Notes under the pieces: model-generated
Database searches by the model: none
The model's input: the letters and a program-made list of their open reading frames with translations, nothing else
What the model was told of the DNA's origin: nothing
Position numbers and translations under genes: made by a program
NCBI GenBank assembly: GCA_013289985.1
Contig: JABCYW010000063.1
Span: forward strand, 1 to 32,277
DNA: 32,277 nucleotides
Origin: Betaproteobacteria bacterium
GTDB lineage: Bacteria > Pseudomonadota > Gammaproteobacteria > Burkholderiales > Burkholderiaceae_C
Reading direction: 5' to 3'
Shown: positions 1 through 6,600 of the stretch, one piece after another
Position numbering within the stretch: the stretch's first letter is position 1
Layout: each line of letters opens with the position of its first letter

Positions 1-1
1 G

Positions 2-373
2 TGGCGCGTCACGGGCAACTCGTCGGTCTACCGGTTCCAGCTGGGCGCCCACGCCGACGTGCTGGCCAAGTTCCGCGCCGAGTCCGAGGCGATGCGCGCC
101 AGGTACCGCAACGAGCAGGCCTACCTGTCGGGCGAGCTGCACGAGCAGGGCAAGCTGCAATATTGGCCCGCCGACTGGTGCGCCAGCTTCAAGTACCACA
201 GCATCGCGCGCTTCCCGCTCAACTATTTCCTCGCCCCGTCGATTCCCAAGGGCGCGCGCATCATCGTCTTCCACGGCGTGATGAACCCGCCCGACGCCCT
301 GGAGGGCCGCAGCAACGGCAACTGGCGCCATGCGAAGGCCTCGCCCTGGATCTCCGATCACTGGAAGGAATGA
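2..373 (+). CDS. Glycosyltransferase-like protein, C-terminal part (5' end outside window)
   Basis: The frame is open from the first bases of the window and stops at TGA 371-373, so about 123 C-terminal residues are visible and the start lies upstream. The segment contains WPADWCASFKYH, FPLNYF, IPKGARIIVFHG and NPPDA, and ends in PWISDHW. From memory this is the conserved C-terminal pattern of uncharacterised glycosyltransferase-like proteins found in polysaccharide clusters of alpha- and betaproteobacteria. No catalytic motif is visible in this fragment. The stop overlaps the ATG of the next glycosyltransferase (ATGA), so the two are probably translated from one mRNA. The role in surface-glycan assembly is inferred from the neighbours, and the sugar and acceptor cannot be told. 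Confidence 0.7.
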   Translation, partial: WRVTGNSSVYRFQLGAHADVLAKFRAESEAMRARYRNEQAYLSGELHEQGKLQYWPADWCASFKYHSIARFPLNYFLAPSIPKGARIIVFHGVMNPPDALEGRSNGNWRHAKASPWISDHWKE

Positions 374-1419
374 GTTTGCGCCGCGGCTCGCCGCGCCCGC
401 GCAACGCCGCCATGACCACTGTCCATTTCGTCTATCCGCGAGACGCCACGCGCAACTCGTCCCCTTTCTGCATCGGCAACGAGGTGGGCGACCGGCTCGC
501 GCGCGACTACGACGTGCGCTTCTACGGCTGGCGCGACCAGGTGACGATAGAGCCGAAGCCCGGCGACATCCTGCTGGGCCACCCGCACTGGCGCCGCGAC
601 TCGGTGTTCGACCGCTCCGTGAACCGGCCCGGCTGGGCGCGCCGCATCCTGATGGCGCCGTACGCCGACGACCTGCGCCAGGTGGCCTACTACGACCGCC
701 ACATGGAGCAGTGCGACCTGTTCCTGGCCATCACCGGCAACTACTGGTTCGACCGCATCGAGGCGTCGCCGATCCGGCGCTGGAAGCCCAAGATGCGGCA
801 TATGGACCTCGCCGTGAACCGCGCGTTCTTCCCGTTCGTGAAGACGCGGTTCAACCCGCCCGGCGAGCGCAAGTTCCTCTACATCGGCCACACCGCGCAC
901 AACAAGAACGTCGGCTACCTGTCGCAGCTGCAGCGCGAGTGCGACAGCGTCGACATCAGCTGGGCCGGCCGCGGCCGCAAGAAGATCCCGGGCGTGCACG
1001 TGCTGGGCTTCATGGACTTTTCGCAGCCCGAGGCGCGCGCCAAGGTGGCCGGGTTCGACTTCATGATCACCGTGGGCGCGATGGACGCCAACCCCACCAC
1101 CATCCTCGAGTCGATGGCCTGGGGCCTGATCCCCACGGTGACGATGCAGAGCGGCTACGAGAACCGCGCCGGCATCGTCAACGTGCCGCTGAACGACGCC
1201 GCCGCCGCCGAGCTCGTCTTCAAGAAGCTGCAGGCGCGGACCGACGCCGAGCTGCTGGAGACGCAGCGCCTCGGGCAGGAGGCCATCGACACCCACTACC
1301 GCTGGGACCGGTTCTACGCCGACGTGCGCGCGGCCATCGAGGGCAGCGAGTCGCCCGCGATCCGCAAGGCGACGTGGACGGAGCGCATCCTGATGAAGAC
1401 CTTCGACCTGGTTCACTGA
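370..1419 (+). CDS. Glycosyltransferase, GT-B fold (GT1/GT4-like)
   Basis: The product is 349 residues with no signal peptide or membrane segment, so a cytoplasmic, possibly membrane-associated sugar transferase is expected. The N-terminus has the alternating strand/turn pattern of a GT-B donor/acceptor domain (VHFVYPRD, then GDILLGHPHW and LAITGNYWFDRI). Near residues 241-252 lies NPTTILESMAWG, the typical C-terminal nucleotide-sugar-binding segment with the glutamate of GT4-like enzymes. The chosen ATG at 370 overlaps the previous stop as ATGA and has GGA four bases upstream, matching the overlaps at the other junctions of this operon. ATG 412 (protein starting MTTVHFVYP) is an alternative and fits the conserved core better, but has no visible ribosome site. 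Donor and acceptor are unknown. Confidence 0.82.
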   Translation: MSLRRGSPRPRNAAMTTVHFVYPRDATRNSSPFCIGNEVGDRLARDYDVRFYGWRDQVTIEPKPGDILLGHPHWRRDSVFDRSVNRPGWARRILMAPYADDLRQVAYYDRHMEQCDLFLAITGNYWFDRIEASPIRRWKPKMRHMDLAVNRAFFPFVKTRFNPPGERKFLYIGHTAHNKNVGYLSQLQRECDSVDISWAGRGRKKIPGVHVLGFMDFSQPEARAKVAGFDFMITVGAMDANPTTILESMAWGLIPTVTMQSGYENRAGIVNVPLNDAAAAELVFKKLQARTDAELLETQRLGQEAIDTHYRWDRFYADVRAAIEGSESPAIRKATWTERILMKTFDLVH

Positions 1420-2339
1420 TGGCGTCCAACACCGCTCCCGTCACGTTCTTCGGCTACTGGTCGGGCCAGCTGCCGGCCGTCACCGAGCTGCATTTCCGCA
1501 GCTTCCTGCGCCACCATCCCGCCTCGCGCTACGAGCTGTGGCTGGACGAGGACGACTACAGCGCCATCAAGGCGCCGCAGCTGGAATGGCTCAAGACGCA
1601 TCCGCGCATCGCGGTGCGCATGTTCTCGCTCGACCGGCTGATCGAGAAGCACGTCAGCGCGAAGCCCGTGTCGCACTACGACCGCCACCCCGGGCTGCGC
1701 AAGGTCGCCAGCGCCGTGCACCGCAAGATCGCGCCGCAATGGGCGCGCCGCAACGCGTGGGAGCACCCGCTGTTCGGGCTCACGTACAAGCACTCGTCGA
1801 TGCTGTTCGGCGGCTTCACGCGCAACAAGGCCTACCGCGGCGACCTCGCGCGCTGCCTGATCGCGCTGGAACACTACCCCGATGCGTGCCTCTACGTCGA
1901 CCTCGACGTGGCCTTCACCAGCGACCTCACCGCGCAGTGCGGCGACAAGGCCTGGGCGTACCGCTGGGAGACCTTCCCGTTCGCCAACTCGGCGATCCTG
2001 TACCTACCCAACCGCACCTGGAGCCTGGCGCTCACGCGCAAGGGCAACGAGCTCGAGAACTTCCTGCCCTGGATCCTGTTCACCGATCACGTCTGCAACG
2101 AGCTGGGCGTGGTGGTGCATCCCACGCGCCTGTTCGACCCGCTGTGGGATCCCACGTCGCTGCTGTACGGCGACCCCGCCAAGTTCTTCGAGCCGCGCGA
2201 GAACCTCGCGCTGGACCTCCACGCGCTGGCCACCGAACGCCACCTGGCGATCCACTGGCACAACAACTGGAAGACGCGGCCCGCGCCGACATCCCTCTAC
2301 GCCGGGCTGCTGAAGGCCTGCGAGGCGGCCACGGCGTGA
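1419..2339 (+). CDS. Glycosyltransferase with DXD motif (GT32/capsular-type)
   Basis: The product is 306 residues and soluble. It opens with FFGYWSGQLPAVTELHFRSF and then LWLDEDD, the pattern of GT32-like or capsular polysaccharide transferases in which a nucleotide-sugar-binding domain follows a 'what one sees' strand. The sequence CLYVDLDVAF places the metal-binding D161-L-D163 (DXD) motif in the expected GT-A position. Near the C-terminus HWHNNWK is another family-like segment. The ATG shares one base with the upstream stop (TGATG) and the stop overlaps the GTG of the next gene, so translational coupling is likely. The specific linkage made is unknown. It is probably one step of an O-antigen, capsule or protein-glycan pathway whose other genes lie left of the window. 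Confidence 0.78.
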   Translation: MASNTAPVTFFGYWSGQLPAVTELHFRSFLRHHPASRYELWLDEDDYSAIKAPQLEWLKTHPRIAVRMFSLDRLIEKHVSAKPVSHYDRHPGLRKVASAVHRKIAPQWARRNAWEHPLFGLTYKHSSMLFGGFTRNKAYRGDLARCLIALEHYPDACLYVDLDVAFTSDLTAQCGDKAWAYRWETFPFANSAILYLPNRTWSLALTRKGNELENFLPWILFTDHVCNELGVVVHPTRLFDPLWDPTSLLYGDPAKFFEPRENLALDLHALATERHLAIHWHNNWKTRPAPTSLYAGLLKACEAATA

Positions 2340-3448
2340 GCGACACCCGGCCGCCGGCGGGCGCCCACCCCGGAGTCCGCACGACTGAGGCCGCCAAGGA
2401 CGGCCCCGAGACGGTCATCCTCGCGCCCATGCGCTACGCGACACTGGTGGTCAACCGGCTGCGCGCCAACGAGCCGTTCCGCCCCGGAGCCGGCCCCAAC
2501 GGCGGCGACTTCTTCCTGCCCTGGCGCCAGCTGCGCGAGCGCTTCGCCACCGAGGGCGTGGAGCTGAACACGCGCGACGTCAACGCCGGACGCGCGGTGG
2601 AATTCGAGCTGCACCTGAACGCCCAGCGCCGCGTCGAGCACCCGCTCAGCTACGCCTACCTCTACGAAGACCCGATCGTGCGGCCGATCAACGGCAACAT
2701 CGTGGAGCTGGCGCGCTACCGCAAGCTGTTCACCAGCAACGAGGAGCTGATCGACGGCGAGCACGTCATCGACCTGCCCTACCCGAACGACCTCACGCCG
2801 CGCGAGGTGCCCGACTTCAAGGCGCGCGACCTCTTCTGCGTGCTCATCGCCTCCAACAAGGCACTGCTGCATCCGCACCCGCGCAACCTGCACCATCGCC
2901 GCGTGGAGGCGATCCGCTTCTTCGAGGAAAACGCGCCCGACCGCTTCGCGCTGTTCGGCCACGGCTGGAACATCCCGGCCGTCGAGCCCGGCCACCTCGG
3001 GCGCATCGTCAAGCGCCTGAACGAGTGGAAGCGCAAGCTCAACCCGGACGCGCCGCCCGCGTTCGCGAGCTGGCGCGGCACCATCGCCCGCAAGCACGAG
3101 GTGCTGGACCGTGCGCGGTTCTCGATCTGCTACGAGAACTCGCGCGGCAGCCCCGGCTACCTCAGCGAGAAGATCTTCGACTGCCTGACCAGCGGTTGCG
3201 TGCCCATCTACATCGGCACCACGCATTCGCGCCCGCCGATTCCCGAGGACTGCTTCATCGACGGCGACCAGTTCGGGACGCCCCAGGAGATGCTGGAGTT
3301 CATCGCCCACATCGACGCCGGCCACTTCGCGATGTACCAGCAGGGCATCCGCGAGTTCCTCGCGAGCCCCGAGGCGCGGCGTTTCACCAACGCTTACTGG
3401 TGCGAGACATTGGTCACACGCATACTGGCGGACGTACAACAGGCCTGA
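2336..3448 (+). CDS. Glycosyltransferase family 10 (fucosyltransferase-like)
   Basis: The product is 370 residues. Residues 262-294 hold the GT10 hallmark: FSICYENSRG, then GYLSEKIFDCL and SGCVPIYIG. In characterised GT10 alpha-1,3/1,4-fucosyltransferases this segment binds GDP-fucose. Upstream are YLYEDPIV and FTSNEELIDG, consistent with the acceptor domain, and ALFGHGWN lies in the middle. The GTG at 2336 overlaps the previous stop as GTGA and has GAGG about 11 bases upstream. ATG 2429 (MRYATLVVNRL) is a shorter alternative that removes a low-complexity leader. Fucose as donor is inferred from the family, and bacterial GT10 members may use other GDP-sugars. The gene closes the visible glycan operon. 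Confidence 0.8.
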   Translation: MSDTRPPAGAHPGVRTTEAAKDGPETVILAPMRYATLVVNRLRANEPFRPGAGPNGGDFFLPWRQLRERFATEGVELNTRDVNAGRAVEFELHLNAQRRVEHPLSYAYLYEDPIVRPINGNIVELARYRKLFTSNEELIDGEHVIDLPYPNDLTPREVPDFKARDLFCVLIASNKALLHPHPRNLHHRRVEAIRFFEENAPDRFALFGHGWNIPAVEPGHLGRIVKRLNEWKRKLNPDAPPAFASWRGTIARKHEVLDRARFSICYENSRGSPGYLSEKIFDCLTSGCVPIYIGTTHSRPPIPEDCFIDGDQFGTPQEMLEFIAHIDAGHFAMYQQGIREFLASPEARRFTNAYWCETLVTRILADVQQA

Positions 3449-3604
3449 GCCAATGTTCACGGCGTGTGTGCGAATCGTGAAGAGAGGGTCAACCGGCCGT
3501 CACGGCGCGCGTTGACACTGCAGGCGGCGCGCGATTCCGGCGCCGCCACGGGTCGCAGCGCCCCACCAAGCGCGGCAAAACGCCGGACTCCCAAGGACGC
3601 CAAC
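3449..3604 (+). promoter_or_regulatory. Intergenic region before the HHH protein, with inverted repeat and possible -35
   Basis: This gap separates the glycosyltransferase operon from the comEA-like gene. It contains an inverted repeat TTCACG (3456-3461) / CGTGAA (3476-3481) with a 14-base spacer. A perfect TTGACA lies at 3512-3517, but no good -10 hexamer follows at 16-18 bases. AAGGA just before the ATG at 3605 is the likely ribosome-binding site. Promoter function is plausible but unproven, and no strong terminator for the upstream operon is visible. Confidence 0.3.
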
Positions 3605-4156
3605 ATGATCAAACGCCTTCTCGCCATCCTCCTCGCCTTCTTCGCCTTCGCGGTCTACGCCGCCGACGCCAACAACGCCACGCAGGCCGAGCTCGAAGCG
3701 GTCAAGGGCATCGGCCCGGCCATCTCCGCCAAGATCATCGACGAGCGCAAGAACGGCAACTTCAAGGACTGGCCGGACCTGATCGCCCGCGTCAAGGGCA
3801 TCGGCGACAAGAGCGCCGTCAAGCTTTCCACCGCCGGCCTGACCGTCAACGGCGCACCGATGAGCGGCGCGCCCGCCGCCGCCCCGGCAGCGCCCGCCAA
3901 GCCCGCGACCCCGGCCGCTGTGCCCGCCAAGGCCGCCACGCCGGCGCCCGCTCCGACGCCCGCGCCTGCGCCGGCCGCCACCGCCAAGCCGGCCACCGCC
4001 GCCGCTCCGGCCGCCGCGCCCGCCAGCACCGCCAAGGAACTGAAGAAGGCCGCCGCCGCCCAGGCCAAGGCCGACAAGGCCTCGGCCGCCGCGCAGAAGA
4101 AGGCCGACAAGGCCGCCGCCGCCGCATCGGCCGCCTCGGCCGCGAAGAAGAAGTGA
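3605..4156 (+). CDS. Secreted ComEA-type helix-hairpin-helix protein with Ala/Pro/Lys-rich tail
   Basis: The product is 183 residues. Residues 1-20 form a Sec signal peptide (Lys/Arg start, Leu/Ala/Phe core, cleavage near VYA-AD). Residues about 22-80 are two helix-hairpin-helix motifs with the ComEA signatures NNATQAELEAVKGIGP and ARVKGIGDKSAVKL. ComEA proteins bind double-stranded DNA in the periplasm and act in natural transformation. The remaining 100 residues are low-complexity: first Ala/Pro with PAKPA-like repeats, then Ala/Lys (KKAAAAQAKADKA), resembling histone-H1-like tails. Most Burkholderiales ComEA-like proteins are near 100 residues, so the tail is an extension. It is monocistronic, with a hairpin terminator after it. 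DNA binding is well supported by the motifs; a role in competence is an inference. Confidence 0.82.
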   Translation: MIKRLLAILLAFFAFAVYAADANNATQAELEAVKGIGPAISAKIIDERKNGNFKDWPDLIARVKGIGDKSAVKLSTAGLTVNGAPMSGAPAAAPAAPAKPATPAAVPAKAATPAPAPTPAPAPAATAKPATAAAPAAAPASTAKELKKAAAAQAKADKASAAAQKKADKAAAAASAASAAKKK

Positions 4157-4191
4157 GTCGCCGCGGGCCTGGTGCCCGCGCGATCCGCTCG

Positions 4192-4222
4192 AACGCCCCG
4201 CCCCGCGCGGGGCGTTGTCCTT
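4192..4222 (+). terminator. Rho-independent-type hairpin after the HHH protein
   Basis: AACGCCCCGC (4192-4201) and GCGGGGCGTT (4207-4216) are a perfect 10-bp inverted repeat with a 5-base loop. It is followed by a poor T-rich stretch (TTGTCCTT). It lies 36 bases after the stop at 4156 and is the usual GC-rich terminator shape in this group. Confidence 0.65.
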
Positions 4223-4252
4223 CGGGACGTGGACAAGCACGTGCCGCCGTCG

Positions 4253-4288
4253 TAGGGGCCTGGCCCCTCGGAGCCCGGCAGGCCCCTA
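4253..4288 (-). terminator. Alternative GC hairpins at the 3' end of the patatin gene
   Basis: TAGGGGCCT (4253-4261) is the perfect reverse complement of AGGCCCCTA (4280-4288), which includes the patatin stop codon. The first arm can also pair locally as the 15-bp palindrome AGGGGCC-T-GGCCCCT (4254-4268). On the minus strand this sits exactly at the end of the gene. There is no T-run, so termination would be weak or Rho-assisted. Confidence 0.35.
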
Positions 4289-5476
4289 AGACGCCGTCAG
4301 GTCGAAGAACTGCAGCACCTCGGTGCGCCGCGCCTCGGTGTCCTTCTCGCCGAGCGCCATCAGCTCACGTGTGTAGTCGGCCTCGAACAGCAGGTAGCTG
4401 GCCAGCGCCGCGCCGTTGCTGCCGGGGCCGCCGCCGGACACGCCGATGCCGCCCAGCAGCGCCCGGATCGAATGGGGCAGCGCGCCGAGGTGGCGCGCCG
4501 CGATGTCGTCGAGGCGCTCGGACGGCGAGATCAGCAGCAGGCGCACCGGCTTGAGCGTGGCCTGCGCCCGGATCTCCTCCGGGATCAGCGCCAGCGTGGC
4601 GTTGATGCGCTGGAGCCGCTCGGCGTCGACCGCCAGCGCGTCGAGGAAGATGCTGGACAGCGCGTGGCCGCCGATCTGGGCGATCGACGGATAGGCCGTG
4701 GGCGCCAGCGTACGCGGCCCGGCGGGTTCGCGCATGCGGCCGGCGCCGATCACGAGGATACGGTCGGCGCCCAGGTGGATGGCCGGCGAGATCGGCGCGG
4801 TCTGGCGCATGGAGCCGTCGCCGAACCATTCGTAGGCCCCCTGCAGCGGCAGCGTGACGGCCGGGAACATGAACGGGATCGCGGCCGAGGCGAGCAGGTG
4901 CGCCATCGTCAGGGGTTCCTGCACGGCGACCCGGTTGGAGCGGATCCACGGCGCGGGCGCGGAGTCCGACTGGAAGAAGGTGACGTGGCTGCCCGAGGTG
5001 TAGCTGGACGTGCTGACCGCCAGCGCCTTCAGGTGGCCATCGGCGATCAGGCGGTCGATGCGGTCGAGGTCGATCATCTCGCCCAACAGCTTGTGCAGCG
5101 GCGAGTTGTCCAGCAACGAACGCGGCCGCTGGCGCCGCAGGCGGGCGATGGCCCAGCCCATGGACATCATCGTGAGCCACCGGGCGCCGCTGCGGATCAC
5201 GCCGAAGGAGTCGGTGCGGTAGACCTGCTCCACGTGCATGTTCTCCCACACGCGGACCAGCTTGGCGATGCCGGCGTCCGGGTCATCGGCGTCGGTGGCC
5301 AGCGCCGCCGCGTTGAGCGCGCCGGCGGAGGTGCCGGCCAGCACCGGGTATGGATTGCCCGGGGGCGCGCCGGCCTCGCGGCGGATGCGGTGCACGGCGC
5401 TCAGCACGCCCACCTGGTAGGCGGCGCGGGCGCCGCCGCCCGTGAGGATCAAGCCGGTGGTGGATGCAGCGTGCAT
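4286..5476 (-). CDS. Patatin-like phospholipase
   Basis: The product is 396 residues. It has the full patatin set: the glycine-rich oxyanion loop GGGARAAYQVG (13-23), the nucleophile elbow G-T-S50-A-G with LNAA after it, and the catalytic aspartate D220 in FGDGSMR. Patatin hydrolases use this Ser-Asp dyad to deacylate phospholipids or other esters. There is no signal peptide or membrane segment, so it is cytosolic or peripheral. The middle (WLTMMSMGWAIARLRRQ) is amphipathic and could contact membranes. The C-terminal 100 residues are of the helical type seen in proteobacterial patatins. The ATG at 5476 opens directly into the family core (TTGLILTGGGA), and no upstream start is as good. It is transcribed alone, convergent to the HHH gene. 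The substrate is unknown. Confidence 0.88.
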   Translation of the reverse strand: MHAASTTGLILTGGGARAAYQVGVLSAVHRIRREAGAPPGNPYPVLAGTSAGALNAAALATDADDPDAGIAKLVRVWENMHVEQVYRTDSFGVIRSGARWLTMMSMGWAIARLRRQRPRSLLDNSPLHKLLGEMIDLDRIDRLIADGHLKALAVSTSSYTSGSHVTFFQSDSAPAPWIRSNRVAVQEPLTMAHLLASAAIPFMFPAVTLPLQGAYEWFGDGSMRQTAPISPAIHLGADRILVIGAGRMREPAGPRTLAPTAYPSIAQIGGHALSSIFLDALAVDAERLQRINATLALIPEEIRAQATLKPVRLLLISPSERLDDIAARHLGALPHSIRALLGGIGVSGGGPGSNGAALASYLLFEADYTRELMALGEKDTEARRTEVLQFFDLTAS

Positions 5477-5591
5477 GGCGCGCAGTATCGGCGAGGTCGG
5501 GCGACTCGCCTACGGAGGACTCCCGGGGATTGGCACGCTCGCAACGCGCGTGCGGGCGAGACGCAAGCGTGGGCGCGTCGCGCGCGCCCTC

Positions 5592-6464
5592 TCAGCGGTC
5601 GCGACGGCCTTCGCGGCCGCGCTCGAAGCCGCCGCGGGCTTCGCCCTGGCCATGGCGTTCGACGCGTTCCTGGCCGCCGCGCGGCTGCGAGGCTGCCGGC
5701 GGCTGGGCCTGCTGGCCGGCGTTGCCGCCGCTCCAGGCCATGCCGCCCGCGCCACCCGCACCGGCGTTGCCGGCTTGACCGCCCGCCGGGCGGCCGCCGC
5801 CGTTGCCGGCCTGTTGCCACTGGCCACCCGGCTGCTGGCGCTGCACGCCGTTGCCTTGGGCCGGTTGCGCAAGCCCGCCGCGGGCCGAGCCCCAGCCCAT
5901 GCGGGCCTGGGCATCCGCCTCGGCACGGTCGCGGTCGGAGCGCGACCGCTGCTGGTCCTGCCAGGCGCGCTGCTGGTTCCAGCGCTGCTGCTGCTCGTAG
6001 CGCTGCTGTTCGAAGCGCTGGCGCTCGACGCGATCACGCGCGACGCGATCCTGTTCCATCCATTGCTGCGGGGTCCACGAACGCTGCTCGGGCGTCCAGT
6101 TGCGGCGCAACACGTTGGCACGGTACCAGCCGTCGTCGACGAAATAGACCGGCACGCCGTACGCACCGTATTCCCGGCAGTACTGGGCCCAGTGCAGGCG
6201 CTGGTATTCGGGCACCCACAGGTAGACCGGCGTCTGGTCGGTGGCGTAGGCCGGATCGACGGTCTCCTCCACCACCTCGCCGTAGCCGTTGTCGATGGCG
6301 ACGACGGGTTGCGGCGCATAGACCAGCGGCGCCTCGGCATAGCCACCGATGGCGACGCGGCCGTACACGCCCGGCTGCACGATCACCGACCACGACGCCG
6401 CGCCAGCCACGCCGGAGGCGGTGGCAAGCGCGAGCACGACGGCGGCGATCAGGGGGCGTTTCAT
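5592..6464 (-). CDS. Secreted protein with aromatic core and long Gln/Arg-rich then Gly/Ala-rich tail
   Basis: The product is 290 residues. Residues 1-22 are a signal peptide (MKRPLIAAVVLALATASG, cleavage near AGA-AS). The next 130 residues contain VYLWVPEYQRLHWAQYCREY and PVYFVDDGWYR, a pattern I recall from small secreted proteins of unknown function in Burkholderiales. From about residue 150 the protein is low-complexity: WTPEQRSWTPQQWMEQDR leads into Arg/Gln/Glu repeats, then Gln/Gly/Ala-rich sequence, so it is probably disordered. The ATG at 6464 has GGAG eight bases upstream; ATG 6476 is four codons longer and less well served. It follows dnaE on the same strand after 136 bases, probably with its own promoter. 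The function is unknown; a periplasmic or cell-surface structural role is possible. Confidence 0.65.
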   Translation of the reverse strand: MKRPLIAAVVLALATASGVAGAASWSVIVQPGVYGRVAIGGYAEAPLVYAPQPVVAIDNGYGEVVEETVDPAYATDQTPVYLWVPEYQRLHWAQYCREYGAYGVPVYFVDDGWYRANVLRRNWTPEQRSWTPQQWMEQDRVARDRVERQRFEQQRYEQQQRWNQQRAWQDQQRSRSDRDRAEADAQARMGWGSARGGLAQPAQGNGVQRQQPGGQWQQAGNGGGRPAGGQAGNAGAGGAGGMAWSGGNAGQQAQPPAASQPRGGQERVERHGQGEARGGFERGREGRRDR

Positions 6465-6600
6465 CACAGGCTCCATGGTAGATGGGGGCACTGGTTCAAC
6501 GCGTTCAGTTTGGGGAAAGTTGTCAGGGCAATGCGTAAAGCGCGGCAACAATCGGGCTACAAACCGCAACGCGAGGCTTCACTCCGCCCATGGACAGGCT

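Noticed and set aside
358-1416. 352-codon minus-strand frame opposite the glycosyltransferase
   Set aside because: Its Val/Leu/Ala/His/Gly bias is typical of an antisense shadow, and the plus strand holds a recognisable enzyme.
1-1419. Start of the GT-B gene at the GTG at base 1
   Set aside because: Bases 2-373 code in another frame for the conserved end of a different protein, so the longer frame upstream of 370 is not coding.
3840-4150. GCC-rich repeats in the HHH gene as a DNA repeat array
   Set aside because: The repetition follows codons of the Ala/Pro/Lys tail and the units are irregular; no direct repeat or CRISPR spacing is present.
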